A stretch of 64,000 nucleotides of DNA from Flaccisagitta enflata. Its lineage: Eukaryota > Chaetognatha > Sagittoidea > Aphragmophora. The stretch lies in the NCBI GenBank assembly GCA_965153355.1, contig OZ231126.1, forward strand, positions 89,156,001 to 89,220,000. The letters are read 5' to 3'. Below are positions 43,601 through 53,802 of this stretch, one piece after another; the stretch's first letter is position 1, and every line of letters begins with the position of its first letter. Both the position numbers and the translations under genes were made by a program. Under the pieces are notes generated by a model. That model worked only from the letters and a program-made list of their open reading frames with translations, was not told where the DNA came from and did not search any database.

Positions 43601-45291
43601 TCCACATTAAGATTGCACTTCTTTTGTCCGTCCTCGCATATCTGAAAGAGGTCATGTTTTTTCGTCGGTCGGTAGGCCTAGGTTGGTTAGTTCATCACTC
43701 GTTTAAGTATAGCAAAACAGCCGATTCAAACGTCTTTTTCTGTCTATTCATGCTATCACCCATTCCCACATTCATTTTCATAAAGTGGTTTCACTTATTC
43801 ATTCATTCAAAACTTTCTTTCACTTATTCTTACGAAATCGACGAGGCACACATACTGACCATAACTTTTATCATATCAGCCGCGGAGATGACCTTTCTGC
43901 CTTTCTTCCACTCATCCGTTCTTCCTTCCGTTCTCTCTCTTTCTTTCTTGCTTTTTCTTTCTTTTTTTCGTTATTTCTTACTCTCCTTATCTCTTTTCCT
44001 TTCCCTCTTACTTTTTGTCCCCGACGAACAGTTTTCGTCGGTGACTATGAAGTAGCAGTGATGTGTAGTCTGTTTGTTTGTTCGTCTGTTTAAAACCCTC
44101 TCATATTTTTGGAACCAGACTTCAGAATTTTATGAAACTTTGCTGGTGTTGTTTATAGGTCAATAGGAGCTTGTGCACCAATTTTCAAAAAAATTCATTA
44201 ACTTTTACTACCCTTTGCCTATTATTTTTGTAGTAATATTTAGCTGGGACTTAAGCGTTTTACATAGGTAGAGGGTAGTAAAGGTTTATGAATTTTTTTA
44301 AAATTTGGTATACAAGTAGAGGGTAGTAAATAAACAACCCCTGCAAAATTCGAATTAAATCTGAAGTCTGGTTTATGAGATAATAGTTTATTTATGTAGT
44401 AGTATGTTGCTAGGACTTAGGCAATTTACATAGGCAAAGGGTAGTAAAGGTATGTGATTTTTTTTCTAATTTGGTACGCAAGTAGAGGGTAGTAAATAGA
44501 TAAGCCCTGCAAAATTTGAATTAAATCTGAAGTCTGGTTTATGAGATATTAGCTTATTTATGTAGTAATATGTTACTATGACTTAGGCAGTAGGGGTGGG
44601 GATAATGTACCTTTGTCAACGGATCAAGCTGCAGGTGAAGAATATGTGCTAACATGATGGGAATAGATGGTATACCAAGTTTCAGGACCTTTGGAACAGT
44701 TTCAGCCTAGCCCTCCACCCCCCCCCCCTGCCCCCAGGGCTTAAAAACCCAGAAAAAACGACTTTTTTGCTATTTTAAGCATGTTTTGCCTTCCAAATGT
44801 GTTAAAAAATGATGGAAAATACTAAAACACTTTCTAAAATGTGTAACCTGACATGTGATTACCAATTTGGGATGTGATACAGGATTTTTTATGGGTATAG
44901 ATCTCCAGAATTACTGCAAAATGATGATTTTTGCCAGTTTTAAGTAATTTAAGTTATGTTGTGATATTATCTTTATGAAAATTTATGTTACATATTCATG
45001 GCAAGTATGTTGTTAGGGGCAGTCTGTGGGTGGGCAGGGGCAGCAATGCAGGTGGGCTGGGGCTGTCTTGTAGGTGGGCAGGGGCTGTTATTCTTAAAAA
45101 TCACAATTTTGGCCAATTTTGCATCATTGTGTTATTTTGTATTATGAACCAACCCTAGGATGGATGGGCACACTCTCTTAAAGAGTCGCTTTGCAAACAA
45201 CTTAAACATGAAAAAACGAATAATGATATTGTACATCTCAAAGCAGACACTCTTTTCATTATTACATCAGTTTTGCAATCAAATCTAAACA

Positions 45292-45564
45292 ATGTTGCTA
45301 AAATGTGTCTTTGCTGTTGTTTCATCCAAAGCGAATTTCATTCCATCCAAATTCTCAAAATCTTCTCTTGCAAAATGTACAACTCGAGCAAAAGACGAGA
45401 AGTCACCATTTGGTGTGCCTGCACCTCTGATGAATGATCGACTGCCTACAAAAAAAGATGTTGGAGCCCTTTACATGATGAAACGGGCTAAGATGGAGGC
45501 TGAACAACCAAGAATACCCACTATTCATGATGTTGCTACAAAGATAGTGAATTGCTTCCAATGA
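45292..45564 (+). CDS. Small uncharacterised ORF inside the hAT-like element
   Basis: Ninety codons from ATG 45292, mixed composition, no membrane segment, with a Lys-rich middle and RLPTKKDVGALYMMKRAKME. No domain recognised. It lies in the unique centre of the element, between the inverted repeats, so it could be a transposase fragment, captured host exon or chance frame. Confidence 0.3.
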   Translation: MLLKCVFAVVSSKANFIPSKFSKSSLAKCTTRAKDEKSPFGVPAPLMNDRLPTKKDVGALYMMKRAKMEAEQPRIPTIHDVATKIVNCFQ

Positions 45565-45799
45565 AATGTTTTTATCATGAAAATCCTTTAAAAGGCAAAT
45601 GCAAAGACGTTTTAATGTTACACTAAGGTAGCAGAAGATATTGAATTTTTGTGGGTGGAGCAAGCAAAGTTGAAAGTCATTTCGTCAAAAGCAATTGCGC
45701 AGCGTGTATCATATCTTGTGAAATTAAGTAAAGATGTCAGTCGCCAAAGTGTCTCTATGACAAGCGTAACATTTCCAAGAAAAGCGGATAAAGGTTGAT

Positions 45800-46060
45800 T
45801 TATTATGAATTAAGGGAATGATGAAAGGATCGATGGACAGATTCACAATTAGACAGGCAGATGGATGGACAAATAGACAGATGGATAGATGGCTACACTG
45901 ACAGATGGAGAGATAGATAAACAGACAAACAGACAGACTGACAAACAGAAAGAGGGATGAATGAGCAGACATGAATTGAAAGACAGACAGCTAGACAGAT
46001 GTAGTGATGGCTGGACTGATAGAGGGATGGACAGGCAGATAGTATGAAACTGGGGGAGAT
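45800..46060. repeat. GACAGATGGATA-type degenerate repeat
   Basis: Degenerate GACAGATGGA/ATAGACAGAC units in the centre of the hAT-like element. Low complexity; no coding role seen. Confidence 0.7.
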
Positions 46061-47980
46061 GCAGTCAGAAAACTGTACATGACCTTGTTAAAACAAACAG
46101 ATGTGCCTTCTGGGTCTGAACAAATATTATGTGCAACTACTGATGAATGGACAAAAAAATCAATGGATGTAAAGATGCCAAATAAGCAATGATCCTTGCA
46201 ATGATGTTGATATCCCTTATTAGTAAACAGACATAGATCAGCCTTGTAAGAGTGTAAGAGTGTCAGCGACCAAGTTGGTATACTTTTGAGCCAAAGGGTT
46301 ATGTTTAGAAAGGTTTAAATCTGTGGTGGAACCAAAAGGTAATATTTCACAATTGTAATGATAATTTGTTGCTCTCAATGTTATTCACAATCAGACTAAT
46401 TGACAGCCATTGAATAGTGCTTTCTTGCTCAACAAGAAACCATGATAATCACATATTTTTTACAGAAAAAAACATGATTATCACGATTTTTTCCTTGAGC
46501 GTGGAAGCACTGCAGGTTGGAAGTGCTTTTTGGTCACATGAATGACAAATGGCTTCCTATACTGAATATGTTCATATTTGAGAGTGATATGAAAAAGATT
46601 CCAAAGGTGAGTGGTATGCAACCTAGCATCATAACCCAGATGGATAATCACATGTCAGGTTGCACATTTTAGAATGGTTCATAATAGGAAAATTTACAAT
46701 GATGCAAAATTGGCCAAAATTGTGATTTCTAAGCATAACAGCCCCTGCCCACCTACAAGACATCCCCAGCCCACCTTCATCACTGCCCCTGCCCACCAAC
46801 TGACTGCCCCTAACAACATACTTGCCATAAACATGTAACATAAATTTTTGAACAAATGATAACACAATATAACTTGAATTACTTAAAACTGCCGAAAATC
46901 ATCATTTTGCAGTAATTCTCGAGGGCCTATACCCATAAAAAATCCTGTATCACACCCCAAATGGGTAATCACATGTCAGGTTACACATTTTAGAATGTGT
47001 TTTAGTAGTTTCTATCATTTTTTAACACATTTGGAAGGCAAAACATGCTTTAAATAGCAAAAAAGTCGCTTTTTCTGGGTTTTGAAGCCCTGGGGGCAGG
47101 GGGGGGGGGTGGAGGGCTAGGCTGAAACTGTTCCAAAGGTCCTGAAACTTGGTATACCATCTATTCTAATCATGTTAGCACATATTCTTCACCTGCAGCT
47201 TGATCCGTTGACTAAGGTGCATTATCCCCACCCCTATTAGGCAGTTTACATAGGCAAAGGGTAGCAAAGTTATGTGAATTTTTTTTTGATTTGGTATACA
47301 AGTAAAGGATATTAATTGAACTGCCCCTGCAAAATTCAAATTAAATCTGAAGTCTGGTTTATAAGATATTAGCTTATCAATGTAATAATATGTTACTAGG
47401 ACTTCGGCAATTTCTATAGAGGATTGGAGTTGGAGTTCTTTTACTTGCTCATTTATCATCTTCAACTACTATCATCATCTTCAACTACTATCATCATCTT
47501 CAACTACTGTCTTCATCTACTGTCATCATCTTTAACTACTAAATTTTTTTGAAAATTGTTTTTGAAGATTTTTAAAAAAATTTTTTTGAAAATTTTTCCG
47601 AAAATTTTTTTTGACATTTTTTTTTGAAATTTTTTTAAAATTTTTTTTTGAAATTTTATTTTGAAAATTTTTTGAAATTATTTTTTTGAAATTTTTTTTT
47701 TTTTTTTGAAAATATTTTTAAAATATTTTTTTCTTAGATTTTTGTTGTCATTATCATTCATTGTTGTCATCAACATTATCCACTATTGTTATCATTATCA
47801 AGTTTTGTCATCATTAAAACATTATTGAATATCTTTTTTTCTCTTGAAATTGCTATTGTCGTGTATCTCATCGAGTTGCGTTTACGCAACGAGAAAGCTT
47901 CAAAAATTACAGTCCCCAGTCGGGGACTGTAATTTTGAAGCTTTTTTTCTTTTTCTTTCTTTCTTTCTCTCTTGTTTCTC

Positions 47981-48012
<32 letters not shown>

Positions 48013-48108
48013 TTTTCATTCTTTTCTCTTGCTCTATCTTTTTCTCATTCTCCCGATCTTTTTAATCTCCCTCCTCTGTTATCTAATTTTCTTTTCTTCC
48101 TCCATTCT

Positions 48109-48237
48109 TCTATAAGAGGCTTTTTCCGTCCGTCGTCCGTCCGTCGGTCCGTAATGATCGAGTCGAAAAGTGGGAAAACGCGCATTTCCGCCCCTGCCCA
48201 CCCGTCCGCAACTGGTGGCCGTGTATCCGGCCATGTT
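48109..48237 (+). mobile_element. Family A element, copy 13, 5'-truncated
   Basis: Begins inside the element at CTATAAGAGGCTTTTTCCGT, with the distal GTCCGCAACT, hairpin GGCCGTGTATCCGGCC and CATGTT intact. The first hairpin is missing. Confidence 0.8.
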
Positions 48238-48272
48238 TCATTTTACTCTGTTAAATCTTTCTTGCAGGAGGA

Positions 48273-48273
48273 G

Positions 48274-48355
<82 letters not shown>
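48273..48355. repeat. (CT)n microsatellite
   Basis: About 40 CT units directly after the truncated family A copy. Confidence 0.96.
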
Positions 48356-48550
48356 GGACATTCTGCAAGTCAATTACAATTATTGCCAATTAAGTCATTT
48401 AGGATGTACCATTGTACCAATAAACATTTGGGCAGTAATCTCCATCTAAGTGAACGACGAACGGGCCGACATGCTGTCTTACTGACCATTGACCAACCAA
48501 AAAGTTGCTCCCTCACTCATCTGCACGCGACTTGCAAAGACGAGTGATAG

Positions 48551-49292
48551 CAGCTGGGTATCCTAGGATTCTAAGAAACCTAGGATTCTTGGTTAGAAAG
48601 CTTATGTTTCTAGGTTTCCTAGCTGATTTTACATAGGGAAAGTGAGTCTTTTCATTATAACCCAAAAAGCGCTGCTTTGATTTTTCTCCTTTCTTGGGTG
48701 ATTGTCCATGATGGCACAACATCCAGATGCCATAAAAGAATAGCATCGCCACTCCGCTGTAAATAGATAAAAAATGTGAATGAAAAATCCTACCTACGTT
48801 TCTTAGGTTTCTAGGTTTTCTAGGAAAATGTTGCCTATGTTTCTTAGAATTCTAGATTTCCAAGGATTTACAATATCAGCAAGAATAAAAATTTTTTCTG
48901 TCTTGTACATCTGTTGCTCCTTTCATTGGTTGATTCACTTTTTTGTTAGAAAAGATTTTCATTTTCACTGACATTGTTAATCTTGGAAAACCTAGAATTC
49001 TAAGAAACCTATGCAAAATCTTCTTAGAAAACCTAGAAACGTAAGAAACCTAGGTTAAGATTTTTCTTTCACTTTTTCAACCAACTCAGAGTAGAGTGGC
49101 GACGCTATTATTCTATGGCATCAGGATGTCTTCCCATTGTTAGTAACCACCCAAAAAATTAGAAAAATTGAAGGGCCGGATTAAAATGAGAAAAACTCAA
49201 TTTCCCATTGTAAAGTTGGTTAGGAAACTTAGAATCCTAAGCTTTCTAACCCAGATTCCTACGTTTCTTAGAATCGTAGGAAACTCAGCTGG
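48551..49292. mobile_element. Foldback element (family H), ~740 bp
   Basis: Arms of about 350 bp. CAGCTGGGTATCCTAGGATT at the left and inverted AATCGTAGGAAACTCAGCTG at the right. Internal inverted blocks include GATGCCATAAAAGAATAGCA/TATTCTATGGCATC. Rich in CTAGGTTTCTTAGAA units pointing both ways. Non-coding. Confidence 0.7.
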
Positions 49293-49543
49293 ATAGTGGG
49301 ACAAAGCCTCTCTAGTCTCAAAGAGCCGATCCGCCTTTCCAAATTATAACTTAAATTATTGTTTGCCATTTATCTTTATTCCAAATCGATTCCGTTAAAA
49401 GGCTAAGTGCCTCCTGACTGGTGATTAGGGACGACCACAACTTATATTCGACATGCTAGTTATGCCATCTAACTAGCTGCATCAAATCATGCCTGTCTCT
49501 GTCCCTGTTTTCCTGTGTCTACACTCTTTTTTTATATAAGAAC

Positions 49544-49871
49544 CAGGGGTGTATATAATTCCATAACCTTTGATTATTTTCCCCCCCCCCTGCCTTTGAT
49601 TTTCTTCCCCGCGACGCATTGCGTCGCATTACCAGATCTATGTTTTTCTTCCCCATAAACCACTAAAACTGGGTGTTTAAGGTTTAAATAGTGTTAAATT
49701 GTGTTTAACTCATCATGTTTTATGATTTTTTACTGTCAAAAGTTATATTTCCCCTAGTTTTCTTTTTTTTTCTCTTTTTTTCTCCTTCCTTTTCCTTCCC
49801 TTTCTCCAAACCCTTTGATTATTTCCCCCCCCCCACCGGGGGGGGGGAATACGGAACAATATACAGGCCTG
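49544..49871. mobile_element. hAT-like MITE with 8-bp duplication
   Basis: 328 bp between duplicated ATAAGAAC (49536-49543 and 49872-49879). Ends CAGGGGTGTATAT and, inverted, CAGGCCTGTATAT. Inside: CCTTTGATTATTTTCCCCCC at both ends in direct orientation and the hairpin GCGACGCATTGCGTCGC. A related fragment lies at 58638-58790 and a short end at about 4133-4180. Confidence 0.85.
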
Positions 49872-49894
49872 ATAAGAACGTCATTCTTTTTTAA

Positions 49895-50140
49895 AGGCTT
49901 TTTTAAAGGTTTTTTTTTTCAAGTTCAAATACAGCCTTTAACGTTTTTTGTCTTTAACGTTTTGTCTTTTTGTCTTTAACGTTTTGTCTTTAACGTCTTT
50001 AACGTTTAAGGTCTTTTGTAGTTTATATAGTATTCAAAATTAAGAACGCTCTAAAAACGTTAAAGGCTGTATTTGAACTTGAAAAAACGTTCTTAATTTT
50101 GAATACTATATAAACTACAAAAGACCTTATAATATACTAT
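49895..50140. repeat. Nested palindrome cluster with TCTTTAACGTTTTG units
   Basis: TCAAGTTCAAATACAGCCTT at 49919 pairs with its complement at 50065-50090, and GTAGTTTATATAGTATTCAA at 50018 pairs with 50098-50122. Between them are four TCTTTAACGTTTTG units. The two palindromes interlock, so only alternative hairpins can form. Confidence 0.65.
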
Positions 50141-50405
50141 TACTCAATTATACTAAATATGTTTCTGTCAAATATTGTTAAAACAAATGTCGATCATTAA
50201 AGTCTAGCGATATTTTTATGATATTAATTTAAAAAATGAAAAATATCATTTTAATTATACTAAAATTCAAGTGTTTTCTTAATGTTTTTTTAAATATTAT
50301 CGTAAAGAAAATTTTTATCTTGAGATTTGAAGCTTTTGTATGTTCTTAAGATGCTTTTAATTTTTGGCTATTCGAAGCCTTGATGTTCTCATAAAAAAAG
50401 AAGTG

Positions 50406-50408
<3 letters not shown>

Positions 50409-50479
<71 letters not shown>

Positions 50480-50481
50480 AT
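50409..50481. repeat. (CT)n microsatellite with CG interruptions
   Basis: About 36 CT units with two CTCG interruptions. Confidence 0.95.
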
Positions 50482-50861
50482 TCATCCATTCATTCCGCCT
50501 ATTCTACTCGGTTATGTTTATGGAGCCGAATTACGAGATGTGAGGGCCGGCCAAACTCGGCCATGGAAGTTGCCGGACCAGGACACGTGCATTTCTTCTT
50601 TCGCTTTAACTCTAAAAAACAGAATCTGGGTTGTAAAGCCGGGACACGTGAGTTTGGGCGCTCACCCAATTTCTCCGCGATGGGCCAGCCAAAAAACTCA
50701 GTAAGAGTTGTACACGTTTCCAGCCTTTGCTGCGTGACAGAGAGGGGCATCATGGACGCGTCTCCGCGCTGGACGTTTGCCGATACGTAGTAACGTATCA
50801 TATCTGGAGTTTACTTAATAAAGAAAATTGGCGTGGGACGTAGTGGGTGACTTCGTTTTGT
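50482..50861. other. Intergenic sequence, no gene recognised
   Basis: GC-richer than its surroundings (GGACACGTGCATTTC, GGGACACGTGAGTTTG). Contains two ACACGTG E-box palindromes about 70 bp apart, but no supported exon on either strand. Confidence 0.35.
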
Positions 50862-51016
50862 TTTTTAGTTGCGGACACGCAACTCTATAAGAGGCTTTGT
50901 CCGTCCGTCCGTCGGTCGGTCCGTCGGTCGGTGCGCACGAGTCGAAAAGTGTGAAAACGCGCATTTCCGCTCCTGCCCACCCGTCCGCAACTGGTGGCCG
51001 TGTATCCGGCCTTGTT
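50862..51016 (+). mobile_element. Family A (HINE-like) element, copy 14
   Basis: Complete: TTTTTAGTTGCGGACACGCAACT, GTCCGTCCGTCGGTCGGTCC core, GTCCGCAACT, GGCCGTGTATCCGGCC, TTGTT. Confidence 0.9.
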
Positions 51017-51099
51017 TCTAAAGCTCAGATACTGATGTTGATATTGATGGAAGAGAAAAGGATGATCTTTCATATAGGTTGCCGTTTTCACCTCTCTGC

Positions 51100-52130
51100 A
51101 CAACCAAGGAAACGAAGAAGAAAGAGAAGAAACAGAAGAATAAGAAGCAAAAGAGAAGAATAAGAAGCAAAAGAGAGGAAAAAGAAGCAAAAGAGAGGAA
51201 TAAGAAGCAAAAGAGAAGAATAAGCAAAAGTGGAGAATAAGAAGCAAAACAGAAGAATAAGAAGCAAAAGATAAGAATAAGAAGCAAAAGATAAGAATAA
51301 GAAGCAAAAGATAAAAATATGAAGCAAAAGAGAAGAATGAGAAGAATAAGAAGCAAAAGAGAAGAATAAGAAGCGAAAGAGAAGAATAAGAGGCAAAAGC
51401 CAAAAGAGAAGAATAAGAAGAAGAAGCAAAAGAGAAGAAGAAGAAGCAAAAGAGAAGAAGAAGAAGAAGCAAAAGAGAAGAAGAAGAAGCAAAAGAGAAG
51501 AAGAAGAAGAAGCAAAAGAGAAGAAGAAGAAGCAAAAGAGAAGAAGCAAAAGAGAAGAAGCTGAAGCAAAAGAGAAGAAGCTGAAGCAAAAGAGAAGAAG
51601 CTGAAGCAAAAGAGAAGAAGCTGAAGCAAAAGAGAAGAAGCTGAACCAAAAGAGAAGAAGCTGAACCAAAAGAGAAGAAGCTGAACCAAAAGAGAAGAAG
51701 CTGAAGCAAAAGAGAAGAAGCTGAACCAAAAGAGAAGAAGCTGAACCAAAAGAGAAGAAGCTGAACCAAAAGAGAAGAAGCTGAACCAAAAGAGAAGAAG
51801 CTGAACCAAAAGAGAAGAAGCTGAACCAAAAGAGAAGAAGCTGAACCAAAAGAGAAGAAGCTGAACCAAAAGAGAAGAAGCTGAACCAAAAGAGAAGAAG
51901 CTGAACCAAAAGAGAAGAAGCTGAACCAAAAGAGAAGAAGCTGAACCAAAAGAGAAGAAGCTGAACCAAAAGAGAAGAAGCTGAACCAAAAGAGAAGAAG
52001 CTGAACCAAAAGAGAAGAAGCTGAACCAAAAGAGAAGAAGCTGAACCAAAAGAGAAGAAGCTGAACCAAAAGAGAATGAAGAAGAAGATGAACCAAAAGA
52101 GAAAAGCTGAACCAGTCGAGAAGAAGCTGG
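51100..52130. repeat. 20-bp minisatellite CTGAACCAAAAGAGAAGAAG
   Basis: A gradient: AAGAATAAGAAGCAAAAGAG (51130-51410), AAGAAGAAGAAGCAAAAGAG (51410-51545), CTGAAGCAAAAGAGAAGAAG (51555-51660), then about 21 nearly identical CTGAACCAAAAGAGAAGAAG units to 52080. Long Phe/Ser/Leu frames on the minus strand are artefacts of the low complexity. Confidence 0.96.
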
Positions 52131-52158
52131 GCAGAAGAGAGCCAAAAGAGAAGAAGCT

Positions 52159-52230
52159 GAAAAATGTGACGGACCTACCGATCTACCGACCGACACGGCA
52201 AGGTGTAGAGTCGCGTGTCAAAGACTAAAA
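52159..52230 (-). mobile_element. Family A fragment
   Basis: Only the 5' half on the minus strand (TTTTTAGTC.., CTACACCTTGCCGTGTCGGT) remains; the first hairpin is damaged (TTTGACACGCGACT). Adjoins the 20-bp array. Confidence 0.7.
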
Positions 52231-52304
52231 AGAGGAAGAACAAGAAGCAATTGAAGAAGGCGAAGAAGCAAACGAGAAGTAGAAGTCAAAGAGAATGAGA
52301 AGAT

Positions 52305-52372
52305 AGAAAGAAGAAGAAGAAGAAGAAGAAGAAGAAGAAGAAGAAGAAGAAGAAGAAGAAGAAGAAGAAGAA
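52305..52372. repeat. (GAA)n microsatellite
   Basis: About 22 GAA units ending directly at a family A 3' end. Confidence 0.95.
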
Positions 52373-52519
52373 GACAAGGCCGGATACACGGCCACCAGTT
52401 GCGGACGGGTGGGCAGGGGCGGATATGCGCGTTTTCCCACTTTTCGACTCGTGCTGACAGACCGACGGACCAACGGACGGACAAAGCCTCTTAAAGAGTT
52501 GCGTGTCCGCAACTAAAAA
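52373..52519 (-). mobile_element. Family A (HINE-like) element, copy 15
   Basis: Minus strand: TTTTTAGTTGCGGACACGCAACT, GTCCGTCCGTTGGTCC core, GTCCGCAACT, GGCCGTGTATCCGGCC, TTGT. Complete. Confidence 0.9.
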
Positions 52520-52554
52520 GAAGAACAAAAGAACAAGAACAAGAACAAGAATAA

Positions 52555-52722
52555 AACAAGGCCGGATACACGGCAATCCAGTCGCGGACGGTTGGGCAGG
52601 AGCAGTAATGCGAAAACTGCTCGGAATTCAAAAATGTGACGGACGGACGGACCGACGGACGGACCTACCGACCTACCGACCGACACGGCAAGGTGTAGAG
52701 TCGCGTGTCCGCGACTTAAAAG
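52555..52722 (-). mobile_element. Family A (HINE-like) element, copy 16
   Basis: Minus strand: TTTTAAGTCGCGGACACGCGACT, CTACACCTTGCCGTGTCGGT, GTAGGTCGGTCC core, GTCCGCGACT, GCCGTGTATCCGGC, TTGTT. 35 bp from copy 15 but of the GCGGAC/CGCGAC subfamily. Confidence 0.9.
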
Positions 52723-52952
52723 GGAACAAAAAAAGGCAAAAGAGAAGAAAAGAAATAGTGAAAACGAGAAAACGAGTAAGAAGAAGCAAAATTAATAGCT
52801 TGTTCTTGCTTGATTTCAACTTTTTTTTTTTTTAATTTGTCTTGATTTCATTGTAAAAACAGATTCCTTTAAGTTCTAACGTCAGGTCTAAGATTTTATC
52901 TGAATGCCTCTTTCGTATTATTTCATTTTGAGATTGTTTATTGAACGGGTCA

Positions 52953-52975
52953 GAGAGAGAGAGAGAGAGAGAGAC

Positions 52976-53042
<67 letters not shown>
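52953..53042. repeat. (GA)n microsatellite
   Basis: About 44 GA units with two GACA interruptions. Confidence 0.95.
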
Positions 53043-53048
<6 letters not shown>

Positions 53049-53100
53049 TTACAATTGAGATGAAAAAACATGAATTCAAATGACAATTTGTTTTTCTGCG

Positions 53101-53180
53101 TTTTTAGGTGCGCCATAGCACCTCTAGAACTAACTCTGTCTGTCGGTCAGTTGGTCGGTCTGTCACGCTCGAGTTGCAAA
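53101..53180 (+). mobile_element. 5' end of a family A variant (GTGCGCC type)
   Basis: TTTTTAGGTGCGCCATAGCACCT followed by GTCTGTCGGTCAGTTGGTCG; the element is cut off before its 3' half. Same subfamily as 53234-53579. Confidence 0.65.
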
Positions 53181-53233
53181 TCTCTAAAAGAAGCAAAAAT
53201 CACCGGAAATGATTCAGAAGCATGCTATGATGA

Positions 53234-53579
53234 TTTCTAGGTGCGCCATAGCACCTCCATAAGAGGCTATGTCTGTCCGTCCGTCCGCCCATCCATCCGT
53301 CGGTCACGCTCCAAGGTCTGAGAGAGCTCGGGATAGGTCTGATAGAGCTCAGGATAGGTCTGTTAGAGTTAGGGAGAGGTTGATAGAGCTAAGGATAGGT
53401 CTGATAGAGCTCAGGGTAGGTCTGATAGAGCTAGGGACAGGTCTGGTAGAGCTGGTGATAGGTCGGATAGGGCTCAGGATAGGTCTAAAAGAGCTAGGGA
53501 TAGGTCTGACGGGGCTAGGGATAAGTTAAGAATAAATAACACCCGGCGCACCGTCTTGGCCCGTGTATCCTGCCTTGTT
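53234..53579 (+). mobile_element. Family A variant (GTGCGCC type) with minisatellite core
   Basis: 5' AGGTGCGCC, adjacent partner ATAGCACCT, CCATAAGAGGCTATGTCTGT, a core of nine degenerate GATAGGTCTGATAGAGCTCA units (53320-53530), distal GGCGCACCG, GGCCCGTGTATCCTGCC and TTGTT. All three pairing segments differ from the other subfamilies but still pair. Confidence 0.8.
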
Positions 53580-53802
53580 AGGTTGCATTCCCTTAGTTTA
53601 AACACGGCATGGGTCGTTGAAAATTTGGGACAACATTATTATTCCAGAGAGCGAAAGCGTAAGGCATACTCATTACAGACTGGTAACAGATATTGAAGAC
53701 ATCCACACACCAACAGTCGGGCACACTCGTACAGACAGATTAGAGAAATATAAGAATTGAGAACCACTTTCTCTTGCCTTCTCTCTATCCCCCATCCAGA
53801 TC

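Larger units (their letters stand above)
44591..47236. mobile_element. hAT-like element with ~550-bp inverted repeats
   Basis: 2,646 bp bounded by perfect 8-bp duplications TTAGGCAG (44583-44590 and 47237-47244). Ends TAGGGGTGGGGATAATG and its complement continue as inverted repeats of about 550 bp that contain TGTGCTAACATGAT, homopolymer C/G runs and GTGGGCAGGGGC units. An 8-bp duplication and YAGGGGTG ends are characteristic of the hAT superfamily. The central 1.5 kb shows no complete transposase, so the copy is probably non-autonomous. Confidence 0.85.
44012..47943 (-). mobile_element. Family B element, copy 3, carrying a nested hAT-like element
   Basis: The minus-oriented right end TTTTTGTCCCCGACGAACAG..TTCGTCGG starts at 44012, and the left palindrome TACAGTCCCCAGTCGGGGAC..GAAGCTTT ends at 47943. 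Modules of about 165 bp lie at 44100-44590 and 47237-47420, then GATGATGACAGTAGTTGAA-type units (47455-47540) and the AT-rich TTTTTTGAAA stretch. The hAT-like element at 44591-47236 splits one module with an 8-bp duplication. Confidence 0.8.

Noticed and set aside
50885-52196. ~400-codon minus frames (LLVQLLLFWFSFFSFGSASS)
   Set aside because: Translation of the 20-bp CTGAACCAAAAGAGAAGAAG minisatellite running into a family A element.
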